64,000 nt of DNA, taken from contig NZ_QWGR01000013.1 in NCBI RefSeq assembly GCF_003576475.1, positions 1 to 64,000 on the forward strand. The letters run 5' to 3'. This document shows positions 15,982 to 24,760 of the stretch, one piece after another. The position numbers were made by a program, and so were the translations under genes. The DNA is from Maribellus luteus. GTDB lineage: Bacteria; Bacteroidota; Bacteroidia; Bacteroidales; Prolixibacteraceae. The notes under the pieces were generated by a model, which was not told the DNA's origin, did not search any database, and saw only the letters and a program-made list of their open reading frames with translations. Every line of letters begins with the position of its first letter. Within the stretch, counting starts at the first letter, position 1.

Positions 15982-16986
15982 ATGAAGTTGACTCATCTGC
16001 TATTAATAACATTCTTAACATTGGCCGCCACAAGCTGCCAGTCTCAAAATAGAAATAATATGAACGAACAAAGCAATCCTTTGCTCTGCAATCCAGAAAG
16101 CGGAGTATGCGAAATACCCGCAAATCCTCAAAACTCCGCCGGCACCAGCAACATTCAATCAGAAAATAAACCGGTAAAAGTTATTTACTATACTGATCCG
16201 ATTTGTTCTTCGTGCTGGGGAATTGAACCACAGCTGCGAAAATTAAAACTGGAATACGGAAACAGCCTCGAAATAGAATACCGGATGGGCGGCTTGTTGC
16301 CCGACTGGAGTTACAACAGCGGCGGTATCAGCAAGCCTTCGGATGTGGCTTCTCACTGGGACGAAGTAAGCATTTACTACGATATGCCCATTGATGGCGA
16401 TCTTTGGCTCGAAGATCCGTTATCGTCTTCTTACCCTCCGTCTATAGCTTTTAAAGCGGCGCAATTGCAAGACAAAGAAAAAGCCCTGGAATTTTTGCGT
16501 GAAATACGGGAAATGGTCTTCCTGCAAAAAAAGAACATTGCCAAATGGGAACATCTGGAAACGGCTGCCAGGAATACCGGTTTTGACATTGAGCAATTCA
16601 AAGCAGATTACAACGGAAGAGCCCGCGAGTTGTTCAATGACGATTTGAAACAAGGCCGGGAATTGGGAGTCAGAGGTTTTCCAACGATGTTTTTCACCGA
16701 TGCCAACGGAAGAACAGAAACCGTTTATGGATCAAGACCTTATTCCTTTTTTGAAGCTGCTGTGCTAAAACTTTATCCGGCGGCACAAAAAGCGAATTAT
16801 GAAAAAAGACTCGATTTTGTGTTTTCGCAATACCACACCTTAACGGCCAGGGAATTTTCAGAGCTAACGGATACCCCCAGAAACGAAAGCGAAAAAGTAT
16901 TAGATGAAGTGACTGCCAAAGGGAGCCTAAAAAAATATACGACTAGAAACGGGTCTATCTGGCAGGTAAACTCCGAACAAAAATAA
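15982..16986 (+). CDS. DsbA-family thiol oxidoreductase lipoprotein
   Basis: The protein has 334 residues. It has a lipoprotein signal with Cys19 (AATSC), a Cys-containing linker (Cys36, Cys43) and a DsbA/FrnE-type thioredoxin fold from about 64: YYTDPICSSCWGIEPQL gives the redox motif C75-S-S-C78, and GVRGFPTMFF provides the cis-Pro loop near 233. The helical insertion with PSxAFKAAQLQ is typical of the FrnE/SpxH (YjbH-like) branch. A C-terminal extension of about 70 residues resembles a small winged-helix-like segment but is not identified. An envelope disulfide oxidase, isomerase or stress adaptor is the likely role. It is divergent from the HxlR regulator, which probably controls it. Confidence 0.85.
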   Translation: MKLTHLLLITFLTLAATSCQSQNRNNMNEQSNPLLCNPESGVCEIPANPQNSAGTSNIQSENKPVKVIYYTDPICSSCWGIEPQLRKLKLEYGNSLEIEYRMGGLLPDWSYNSGGISKPSDVASHWDEVSIYYDMPIDGDLWLEDPLSSSYPPSIAFKAAQLQDKEKALEFLREIREMVFLQKKNIAKWEHLETAARNTGFDIEQFKADYNGRARELFNDDLKQGRELGVRGFPTMFFTDANGRTETVYGSRPYSFFEAAVLKLYPAAQKANYEKRLDFVFSQYHTLTAREFSELTDTPRNESEKVLDEVTAKGSLKKYTTRNGSIWQVNSEQK

Positions 16987-17015
16987 GCGAATAAATTCTT
17001 TCGAATTATTATAAC

Positions 17016-17060
17016 ACAGGTTGTCGAGCGTATCTCCAGCATGGCTTGGCACCTGTTTTT
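17016..17060 (+). terminator. Possible terminator after the DsbA-like gene; rest of 16987-17301 empty
   Basis: ACAGGT (17016) pairs with ACCTGT (17051) across an imperfect stem, followed by five T residues. No gene is seen in the remainder of 16987-17301. Confidence 0.4.
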
Positions 17061-17301
17061 CAATCATCTTCCCCAGACCAACTTCCTGACTTTAAAGTGT
17101 TTGTTTCTTTCCCTTTACTCCTGCTGTACCAATACTTTTTATGTTATGAAATCAGGTAGTTTCAAAAACAATGCTTAAATTAATCGTGTGTTTTCTGCCG
17201 GTCAATAAGCTCTAAACCCAAAATGCTTCATTCATTTGAAGGGAACGGATGCCTTTGACCCACAGAAGTTTGAACAATCATTTTACCTGAACAACACGGT
17301 T

Positions 17302-17661
17302 ATGGAAGCAAGAAAATGCATGGAATGTGGCGAGCCTTTAAGAGGAAGAGCCGACCAAAAATTTTGCAACGACCTGTGCAGAAATGCCTACAACAACAAT
17401 AAACTGGGCAAATCGTCGAATTACATGCGCAAAATAAACCGCTTGTTAAAAAAGAACCACGCCATTTTACGGGAGCTGAATCCGCAAGATAAAACCACTG
17501 CTTTTCGCAGCACACTCGAGAAACATGGTTTTGAATTTGATTACCATACCCATCTGTACACTACCCGCAGCGGACGTATTTACTATTTTGTTTACGATCA
17601 GGGCTATTCTGAACTCGACAACAACAAGTTTGTACTGGTAAAAAAAGAAGATATTCTGTAA
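17302..17661 (+). CDS. Zn-ribbon protein, Bacteroidota-specific type
   Basis: The protein has 119 residues from ATG 17302 (MEARKCMECGEPL); a TTG-initiated frame from 17236 adds 22 residues with no family features. The N-terminus is a four-cysteine zinc ribbon: C-x2-C at KCMEC followed by KFCNDLCRNAYNN, C-x3-C, a pattern shared with small DNA- or RNA-binding ribbons. A basic helix (NYMRKINRLLKKNHAILRE) and a compact domain containing LEKHGFEFDYHTH and GRIYYFVYDQGY follow. Similar stand-alone proteins are common in this phylum but have no assigned function; nucleic-acid binding is a guess from the ribbon and basic helix. Confidence 0.7.
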   Translation: MEARKCMECGEPLRGRADQKFCNDLCRNAYNNNKLGKSSNYMRKINRLLKKNHAILRELNPQDKTTAFRSTLEKHGFEFDYHTHLYTTRSGRIYYFVYDQGYSELDNNKFVLVKKEDIL

Positions 17662-17682
17662 GAAGAATGTCCTGTCTAAAAC

Positions 17683-18798
17683 CTATAAACCGCGTAGCTT
17701 ACACCGCAGCAACACAGGATTTTCACTGTCTGCAATTTGTTTCTGAAGCTGGTCGAAGCCTTTAACCTTTTTATTGGAAATTTTATGACCGCCAATTTTA
17801 TAGGAACTAATTGGAATCAGAAGCTCGTCCTTTTCGGTCAGGAACTCCACTTTATCCCACATTCCTCCGTCAACGTCGTTCACGCCATGCGAGAAGTAGC
17901 GGGTCTCCCAGGTGTTTTTATTAACAATAGCAGTGGTTGCAGCCGATCCCACCCAGTAGTCGAGGTAAATAAAATTCCGGCTTTCCTGGTAATTCTTTAC
18001 TTCTACGTGCTCCGTGTCGTGCATGTAACGCAGTGCATCTGTATCTTTCAAGGTATCAATCCTTTCCCACGCCTGAGCCAAGGTTGGCAGTACATCGCCC
18101 TGAAATACATATGCGGGAATCAACTCTGCGTTGGCATAAGTAAAAACAGTGTCGTTTATCGTTGTAAAAATATGCTCCTGATCCTTCCCTACCGAAACAA
18201 CATTGGAATACAGCATCCGGCGTAAGCGATCGTTTGTAACACGGGCTACCTTCGTTTTGCTTTTCGATGGGTAAGTGCTTATTATCTGTGCAGGGTCTGT
18301 TTCGTTTACTACCACAAACCGGCCATTGTCAACAAAAAAAGAGGCTCCTTCCATGTTCGAGCGGTCCAGTTGCTTTAAGTATTTCCCATCTTTCCCTACT
18401 TCGTGAATCCCGTTGGAAGCCAGAATCGCATAGCCTTTTCCATAACTAATGATATCGAGAGGTTCCTTAATCTTCGAATTACTTCCGCCCGCCAGTTCAA
18501 TAATAAAATCACCATTTTTTGAAAATCGCATGATACTGCTGCTCCCGGCCATTCGGCGTTTAATCAAAAAGTCGCCTCCAATCTCCTTTACATCTTCCAT
18601 TTCACCGATATCGATACCGGCTTCCATCACTTTCAATTCAACATAGTCAACCTTCTCCACAAAACTGGAGATCGGAAGTATGTCTTTCGATTCTTTTAAA
18701 ACAATGGTTCTTAAACCCTTATCGGCTGTTTCTGATGGCGAACATGCTGTTATAACTACAATGGCAGCTAACAGCATCATTTGTACTAATTTCTTCAT
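17683..18798 (-). CDS. 6-bladed beta-propeller lipoprotein
   Basis: The protein has 371 residues from the ATG at 18798 (MKKLVQMMLLAAIVVITAC); the frame extends further upstream but the lipoprotein signal, with Cys19, fixes this start. After the anchor come repeated blade-like segments (IMRFSKNGDFIIELAGGS, GKGYAILASNGIHEVGKDGKYLKQL and similar), the pattern of the Bacteroidota 6-bladed beta-propeller family (BF3874-like). Such proteins are surface or periplasmic lipoproteins, often near regulators or polysaccharide loci, without known catalytic activity. It is a single-gene unit ending 21 bp from the convergent Zn-ribbon gene. Confidence 0.8.
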   Translation of the reverse strand: MKKLVQMMLLAAIVVITACSPSETADKGLRTIVLKESKDILPISSFVEKVDYVELKVMEAGIDIGEMEDVKEIGGDFLIKRRMAGSSSIMRFSKNGDFIIELAGGSNSKIKEPLDIISYGKGYAILASNGIHEVGKDGKYLKQLDRSNMEGASFFVDNGRFVVVNETDPAQIISTYPSKSKTKVARVTNDRLRRMLYSNVVSVGKDQEHIFTTINDTVFTYANAELIPAYVFQGDVLPTLAQAWERIDTLKDTDALRYMHDTEHVEVKNYQESRNFIYLDYWVGSAATTAIVNKNTWETRYFSHGVNDVDGGMWDKVEFLTEKDELLIPISSYKIGGHKISNKKVKGFDQLQKQIADSENPVLLRCKLRGL

Positions 18799-18960
18799 TT
18801 CCTGTTCTGAACACAATTCTGGTGCCAAAGTAAACGCATTCAACTGAATAAGTTTGCCTGAAAAAAGAAGTTTTAACATTAAAATGAATAACGGGAAAAG
18901 CAGGGAAGGTATTATTTGGATTTTTTACCAAAGGATTTCCATTTTGAGAAACACAAAATA

Positions 18961-19028
18961 AGAGAAGGGGTCCAAAAAGTAATTTTCACTTAAAACGTGA
19001 TCTCACCAACTTTTGGCCCCCCTCTTTT
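18961..19028 (-). terminator. Imperfect hairpin downstream of the GH105 gene
   Basis: On the minus strand AAAAGAGGGGGGCCAAAAGT pairs with ACTTTTTGGACCCCTTCTCT, with a 28-nt loop and then TTATTTTG. It lies 15 bp after the stop of the hydrolase and probably ends its transcript. The ends resemble the inverted repeat at 4021-4176, so it could instead be a small mobile-element remnant. Confidence 0.45.
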
Positions 19029-19043
19029 ATTATTACACTACTC

Positions 19044-20150
19044 TTATCGGTCTAATTTAATGACTTCGCTGCCCGCCAGTAAAAAGGCGCCGGTGCCGTA
19101 TACTTCCCAGCTTTCGGCTTTGAAATTCTTTTTGGGGTCTGCACCAATAGGCTGGCACCAGCCAACGTGTCCGTCGGGCTGAATCAGGCCATTTAAACCA
19201 ACCCAGGCTTTTTCAACTGCCGGTAAATACTTTTCACGATCGAGTAATCCGTTGTTGATTCCCCAGGCCAGGGCATAGGTGTAAAAACCAGAACCGCTGG
19301 CTTCTCCGCCCGGGTACGAAGCAGGATCAAGCAAACTTGCCCGCCACAGTCCGTCTTTCTGTTGCAAAGCCAAAATACTCTCGGCCATTTCCCGGAAGTT
19401 TGTCACATAAAAGTCGCGGTTGGGGTAGTCGGCCGGAAGTTCAGAAAGAACGCGCACCAAACCTCCCATTACCCAGCCATTGCCACGCGACCAGAAAATT
19501 TTCTTTCCGTTGGCTTCCTTTTTGGCTTCAATGCCGGGTTCGTTCCATTTATACGACATGTCGCGGGCATACAGGTGGTATTCCTTGTCCCACAGTAAAT
19601 CGTAACACTCTTTCCACAATTTATCGTTCCATTCAAAATATGTATCGTCCTGAAAAGTGACACCCATCTTCACAAATGCCGCAGGCGCCATAAACAAGGC
19701 ATCGCACCACCACCAGGTAATTTCATGTATTCCTTTACCCTTGTAAGGCGTACTTATGAACTTCTCAAACGTTTCATGAAAAGGTTCAATCATTTTCTTT
19801 TCACCCGAAATACGGTACATGTCAATGTAAGTCTGGCAAATGGCATGGTCGTCGGCATGGTGCAGGCGGGGGCCGGGTTTCCACTCGTTGGCCTCCCCCA
19901 TTTCGTACATGGCTTTCCATATTTTGGGCGATTGAGTGGTTTCATAAGCCGCAAAAACGCCAGCATAAAAAGCGCCGTTGGTCCAGTCGTACAGCTGGTG
20001 TTTCGGATGTTTAAGCTGCCAGTCGAGCGCCTTTTTCATCGTCTTTTTTATGTACGACTCCCTGAAGTATTTTTTGTTGTCTTTGGGGCTTGCAATAGAA
20101 TGAGTTACAATTAGCAGAAGAATTAATAGAGTTGAAAAGAGTTTGTTCAT
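19044..20150 (-). CDS. Glycoside hydrolase family 88/105 (unsaturated uronyl hydrolase)
   Basis: The 368-residue enzyme has a signal peptide (1-20), so it is likely periplasmic. Family GH105 hydrolyses the 4,5-unsaturated uronic acid left at the non-reducing end of oligosaccharides by pectin, ulvan or related lyases. The alpha/alpha-barrel signature is visible: WTNGAFYAGV, HHADDHAICQTYID (Asp100/Asp101), TWWWCDALFMAPA with the probable catalytic Asp150, and WSRGNGWVMGGL. Length fits YteR-like enzymes. The gene is not in a PUL here; the hexuronate operon 6 kb away could use the product, although unsaturated uronates first need conversion to ketoacids. Expression unit: single gene. Confidence 0.92.
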   Translation of the reverse strand: MNKLFSTLLILLLIVTHSIASPKDNKKYFRESYIKKTMKKALDWQLKHPKHQLYDWTNGAFYAGVFAAYETTQSPKIWKAMYEMGEANEWKPGPRLHHADDHAICQTYIDMYRISGEKKMIEPFHETFEKFISTPYKGKGIHEITWWWCDALFMAPAAFVKMGVTFQDDTYFEWNDKLWKECYDLLWDKEYHLYARDMSYKWNEPGIEAKKEANGKKIFWSRGNGWVMGGLVRVLSELPADYPNRDFYVTNFREMAESILALQQKDGLWRASLLDPASYPGGEASGSGFYTYALAWGINNGLLDREKYLPAVEKAWVGLNGLIQPDGHVGWCQPIGADPKKNFKAESWEVYGTGAFLLAGSEVIKLDR

Positions 20151-20254
20151 CGATTTCTAATTTTTCAACAAAAATAGACATCCGGTCGGGGTTTCCAAAT
20201 TAAATGTTCGCTGACTCATTTAGCCGCTAAATCAAACAACAACCTCTCGCCCTG

Positions 20255-22018
20255 CTAGCTGGCCATTTTCCCTTTCATCAGCATATCCACCGCTTCCTGT
20301 AGTGATCCGGCACGCGTAACTTTTCCGGTATTTACAAAATAAATAACATCGGCGTTGGCAATCGTATTCAAACGATGTGCAATAATAACTTTGGTAGTGG
20401 TTTCCGGCAATTTTTGCAGAATCTCATCCAGCAATTGTTCGGTTACCGTATCAATATTGGCGGTTGCCTCATCCAATATCAGCAAATCGGGTTTTCGAAG
20501 AACCGCGCGCATAAAGGCAATCAGCTGCTTCTGTCCTAAACTAATTCCATCCCCCGAAACATCTACCTTTGTATCCAACCCATTTTCAAAACGTTGCAAC
20601 AAACTCTCCAGCCCTGTGTCTTTGAAAATTTGCATTAAGCGTTCGTTACTTATCTCTTTGAGTTCGTAGTTTCCGTACAAAATATTTTCGCGGATGGTTC
20701 CGCTAAACAGAAACGGATCCTGAAGTATAAACCCAATCCGCTTCGTTCTTTCTTCCGGGGTAAATGAACGAATATCTTCACCATTTAATAATACCTGTCC
20801 TTTTGTTGAATCGTAAAGCCTTGCGATTAACGAAGCCGTGGTTGTTTTTCCTCCACCCGTTGGCCCTACGAAGGCATACGTTCTGCCCTTTCGCAAATCG
20901 AAGGTAATTTTGTGCAATACATCGTTTCCGTTTGGATAGGCAAACGACACGTCACGAAACGAGAGCAAAGTAGCCGAATCATCCACACCTTGCGAATCGG
21001 TTTGGGGCATGTTGTTTGCCAACTCGATGATTCTACGAATACGCTCCCACGCTGCCAGCGCCACCTGGTAGGTTGACCACAGCGAGGCCATTTGCCGAAG
21101 CGGATTGTAAAAGCTGTTTACATAGGCAATAAAACTGATCAGCAAACCCACCGTAAACTGGCCGATGGAGATAAAATATATTCCGAGCGTGAGCACAATC
21201 AGCAAGCCCAGGTTCGAAAACAGCGAATACACGGGCAAAAACATGTGATTGGCAATTCCTGCTTTTATTGCCGTCTTGTAATTTTCCTGGTTAACCAGCC
21301 CAAAACGTTTTCTGAAATAATCGCGGCGATTAAAGGCTACCACCACTTTGAAATTATTCAGGCTCTCCTGCACTTCGGAGCTCAAACTTCCCACCGTTTT
21401 TAAACTCTCGGCATTTTTTCGCTTCACCCACGGCGAAGTTATTTTGGTGAATATCCAAATCAACAAGGCCGGAAGAAGTGCAGCCACACCCAGTTCCCAC
21501 TGAATCGATACCAGGAATATGGCCGATCCGATCATGATCAGAATAATCCGCAGAAACTGCATCAGCGACTGCGCAAAAAACTGATTGATCTTTTCTGTGT
21601 CGTTGTTGATTCTAGATATCAGATCGCCGGTTTTATTTTGGTTGAAAAAGTCGTAGGGCAATTCCTGGAGTTTCTGAAATACTGAATTCCGCAGGGTAAA
21701 CAACATTCTCTGCCCCACCGATCCCATTAAACGCGTTTGCAAATAACCGGCAAAAAGCGCAATCACATAAGCGCCCAGCAAAATGGCACCGTTGATAAGC
21801 ACCCCGTGAAACCGGCTGGTCTGAATATAATTATCCACCGTATTACCTATGATTATTGGGCCCACCAGGTTGAGTACTGCCGTAATAACCATGGCCACAA
21901 AAGCGACCAGAAGCGTTTTCTTCTCCTCCACCATGTGCCCCACCAGGCTTTTGACCGATTGAAAGCCCAGCCGTTTCTTTTTCTTATCCTCGTTTCCTGT
22001 ATTTAAATTGTAATTCAT
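20255..22018 (-). CDS. Heterodimeric ABC exporter subunit with catalytic Glu (MdlB-like)
   Basis: The 587-residue half-transporter has six transmembrane helices (about 30-310) and a nucleotide-binding domain (about 345-575). The Walker A motif is GPTGGGKTT and Walker B is LLILDEAT, with an intact catalytic Glu, but the signature motif is ISLGQ instead of LSGGQ. The partner gene 26 bp upstream has the reverse pattern, so the pair should form one canonical and one degenerate ATP site, as in TM287/288-type heterodimers. The substrate is unknown; lipids, drugs or peptides are possibilities. It is the second gene of a two-gene operon. Confidence 0.92.
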   Translation of the reverse strand: MNYNLNTGNEDKKKKRLGFQSVKSLVGHMVEEKKTLLVAFVAMVITAVLNLVGPIIIGNTVDNYIQTSRFHGVLINGAILLGAYVIALFAGYLQTRLMGSVGQRMLFTLRNSVFQKLQELPYDFFNQNKTGDLISRINNDTEKINQFFAQSLMQFLRIILIMIGSAIFLVSIQWELGVAALLPALLIWIFTKITSPWVKRKNAESLKTVGSLSSEVQESLNNFKVVVAFNRRDYFRKRFGLVNQENYKTAIKAGIANHMFLPVYSLFSNLGLLIVLTLGIYFISIGQFTVGLLISFIAYVNSFYNPLRQMASLWSTYQVALAAWERIRRIIELANNMPQTDSQGVDDSATLLSFRDVSFAYPNGNDVLHKITFDLRKGRTYAFVGPTGGGKTTTASLIARLYDSTKGQVLLNGEDIRSFTPEERTKRIGFILQDPFLFSGTIRENILYGNYELKEISNERLMQIFKDTGLESLLQRFENGLDTKVDVSGDGISLGQKQLIAFMRAVLRKPDLLILDEATANIDTVTEQLLDEILQKLPETTTKVIIAHRLNTIANADVIYFVNTGKVTRAGSLQEAVDMLMKGKMAS

Positions 22019-22044
22019 TGGTACAATAACTGATTGGATATTAA

Positions 22045-23814
22045 TTACCCGGCCTCTACATCGTGGCTTACTTCATAATGGCTGGTGCTTTTTTGCGACT
22101 CGTAAATCTGAACATACTCGGGCGAAGTAGCCCGCAGTGTTTCGTGCCGGCCGGAAGCCACCACCTCGCCTTCCATCAGTAGAATAATCTGATCGAAATC
22201 GCGTACCGGACTTATTTTTTGCGTTACCGAAATCAGTGTCAGATCAGGGTAGTTCTGCTGAACGTTATTCAGGATTCGCTGTTCGGTTTGCGAATCAACA
22301 CGCGCGGTAAAATCATCTAATAGCAAAATTTTAGGATTTAGCGCCAAAGCACGCGCCAGCATAATCCGCTGTTTCTGCCCGCCCGACAAACTGGTTCCCC
22401 GCTCCGAAACCATGGTATCCAAACGAGCAGGAAGGGTATCGATAAAGTCTTTTAATTCAGCTGTTTCAATCGCTTTACTCAGCGACTCATCAGTAACTGT
22501 TTCACTAAACGCAATGTTCTCCCGAAGGGTCATATTAAACATTACGCTGTCCTGAAATACAAATCCTATCTGGTTCTGAAAGGTCTCCTTGTTGTAGTCA
22601 TTTACATCGGTTCCATCAAACAATATCTGCCCGTTATTGGGTTTTATCAGGCCGGTTAGCAGGTACAAAAGTTGTGTTTTCCCGGCAGCAGTTGGCCCGA
22701 TTACAGCGGTACGCGAACCCGCTTTTACACGGAATGAAACCTCTTTCAAAGCCGGTTTATCGTCGTAAAAAACAGATACATCTTTTAATTCAATGTCGCC
22801 GTCCAGTACCTTTTCGATGGTTCCGGTATCAGCGGTTTCTTCGGCATTCAACACCAACTCAATCCGCTCGTAGGAGGCCGAAGCCTGTGCCATCATGTTA
22901 CTGATAAAGCCAATAACAATGATGGGGAATACCAGGAGGGTAACATAACTGTTGAACGCGGCAAAATCTCCCAACGAAAGGTTTCCGGAAATAACCAGGT
23001 GCCCTCCCAGAACAAGGATGGTCAGGGTGGCCAGGTTGGCAAAAAAAGTGATCAACGGAATGAGCGTTGCAAAAAGCGTAACAATCGAAATCCCCACATC
23101 GCGGGCTTCACCACTGGCTTTCAGAAATTTCTGATATTCGGTTTGCTGCGAATTAATCACACGAATAATGGCAGCCCCCAGAATGCTTTCGTTGATTACT
23201 TTGTTGAGCCAGTCGACCACTTCGCGGCTGCGTACAAACTGCACCCGTAATTTCTTTAAAATGAAGTAAAAACTAAAGCCCACTGAAGGAATCAGCAAAA
23301 GTACCAGCAAAGCCAGCTTCCAGTTAATGACCAGCAAAAACACCGAAGTCCCCACAATCATAAAAAGTGAAGATACAATGGACGAAACACCGTTCGAAAC
23401 AAACATCTTGACGGCGTCCATATCTGAAGTGAGGTTGGTCAGCAATTTAGAAGGGTTGGCCTTCAGCACAAAAGCATAACTCTGTTTCGATATTTTGTCG
23501 GAAAGTTGTTTTCGAAGATCAAAACCCACTTTTTCTGAAGCGTAAGTTTGTACCACGGTTTGTAGTACCGAAAACAAAAAGATCACGCCTACCGCAATTA
23601 GAAACTGAATCAAAATGGTGTTCAATACATAATTACCGGCGGAATAGGCGTCGATGCCGTGAGAAATAATTTTTGGAATCACCAGGTTGGCAGCGTTCCC
23701 GATCAGCGTAAAACCAATCAGCCAAAGAATCATCTTCCTGTAAGGTTTCAGGAGTTTGATCATTCCCATCCTGCCGCTACCTTTCGTTTTTTTTCCTGTC
23801 TGCTTCTGTTCCAT
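22045..23814 (-). CDS. Heterodimeric ABC exporter subunit with degenerate Walker B (MdlA-like)
   Basis: The 589-residue half-transporter has a six-helix membrane domain at about 20-320 and an ATPase domain at about 345-575. Walker A is GPTAAGKTQ, the signature LSGGQKQR is canonical, and Walker B reads ILLLDDFT, where Asp replaces the catalytic Glu; this is the classic degenerate site of heterodimeric exporters. The Lys-rich N-terminus is cytoplasmic. It is the first gene of the operon. The stretch 23815-24069 downstream of the next operon's end holds no recognisable gene. Confidence 0.92.
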   Translation of the reverse strand: MEQKQTGKKTKGSGRMGMIKLLKPYRKMILWLIGFTLIGNAANLVIPKIISHGIDAYSAGNYVLNTILIQFLIAVGVIFLFSVLQTVVQTYASEKVGFDLRKQLSDKISKQSYAFVLKANPSKLLTNLTSDMDAVKMFVSNGVSSIVSSLFMIVGTSVFLLVINWKLALLVLLLIPSVGFSFYFILKKLRVQFVRSREVVDWLNKVINESILGAAIIRVINSQQTEYQKFLKASGEARDVGISIVTLFATLIPLITFFANLATLTILVLGGHLVISGNLSLGDFAAFNSYVTLLVFPIIVIGFISNMMAQASASYERIELVLNAEETADTGTIEKVLDGDIELKDVSVFYDDKPALKEVSFRVKAGSRTAVIGPTAAGKTQLLYLLTGLIKPNNGQILFDGTDVNDYNKETFQNQIGFVFQDSVMFNMTLRENIAFSETVTDESLSKAIETAELKDFIDTLPARLDTMVSERGTSLSGGQKQRIMLARALALNPKILLLDDFTARVDSQTEQRILNNVQQNYPDLTLISVTQKISPVRDFDQIILLMEGEVVASGRHETLRATSPEYVQIYESQKSTSHYEVSHDVEAG

Positions 23815-24069
23815 GAATATCTCTGACTAATTTGCAAAGAAAACTAAAAACTGCCACACAGGTCACGAAATTTAAAAAGGAGTTTGCTCTCCCCCGAATT
23901 TTATACCGATCAGCTTCAAAACTGTATTAGTCTTCTTAAAATTGGGCTCCCCTTCCGGTGCCCTTATTATATTCAGCAAATAAAACCAATGGATACAAGA
24001 AATGTTCAGGTTGATTGAGATTAAGATTTGTGCTGACGAAAAGCTTTGGAGCCAGGCAAACAAGCTTTG

Positions 24070-24756
24070 TTACCATTTTAACTTTGCGAGCAGGTTTTCC
24101 CTGAAATGAAGGCTTACCGGTAGTTTGTATTCCCCTACTTTTACCAGGTTTCCCTCGAGGTACTCAACTTTGTTTAATGCAATTACATACGACTTGTGAA
24201 TACGCTCAAAACACGCGGCCGGAAGCATCTCAATAAATTCCTTGAGCGTGCCGTGAACAGTGAGGTTTTGTTTTTCGGTTACAAAGCGCACATAGTCGCC
24301 TTGGGCTTCCAGGTAAAGGATGTGCTCCAGTTCGATCCGGTAGTCCTTTTTATCGGCGCGCAGCATAATGTGTGCCGGCTGCGTATTTTCCCTGTTCGAA
24401 GAATACCTTTCCACCGCCCGGTTAACCGCTGTCCGGAAGCGCTCAAACGAAACAGGTTTTAAAAGGTAATCCACTGCATCGATTTCAAAACCTTCCAGCG
24501 CATATTCGGGGTATGCCGTCACCAGGATAAACAAGGGGCTTTCTCTCATGCTTTTTACAAAACTGATTCCGCTTAATTTAGGCATATTGATATCCAGAAA
24601 AAGCAGGTCTACTTTTTGTTTCGCCAGCATTTGCCCGGCTTCGAGGGCATCGTTGCACGTACCTACCAGGTTCAGTTCCGGACACATCCCGGCAAAGTCA
24701 GTCAGCACATCCCGTGATAGGGGCTCGTCGTCAATTATCAGGCAGTTCAGTGTCAT
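24070..24756 (-). CDS. LytTR-family response regulator
   Basis: The protein has 228 residues. The receiver domain (1-115) has the acidic pair D9-D10, phospho-acceptor Asp55 in FLDINMPKLSG, and the conserved Lys in YLLKPVSFERF. The LytTR DNA-binding domain (about 130-228) shows LRADKKDYRIELEHILYLEA, GDYVRFVTEKQNLTVHGTLK and FERIHKSYVIALNKVEYL. It is the third gene of a lipoprotein-kinase-regulator operon, 4 bp after the kinase stop. LytTR regulators bind imperfect direct repeats; no obvious target could be recognised in the window. Confidence 0.95.
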   Translation of the reverse strand: MTLNCLIIDDEPLSRDVLTDFAGMCPELNLVGTCNDALEAGQMLAKQKVDLLFLDINMPKLSGISFVKSMRESPLFILVTAYPEYALEGFEIDAVDYLLKPVSFERFRTAVNRAVERYSSNRENTQPAHIMLRADKKDYRIELEHILYLEAQGDYVRFVTEKQNLTVHGTLKEFIEMLPAACFERIHKSYVIALNKVEYLEGNLVKVGEYKLPVSLHFRENLLAKLKW

Positions 24757-24760
24757 ACAA

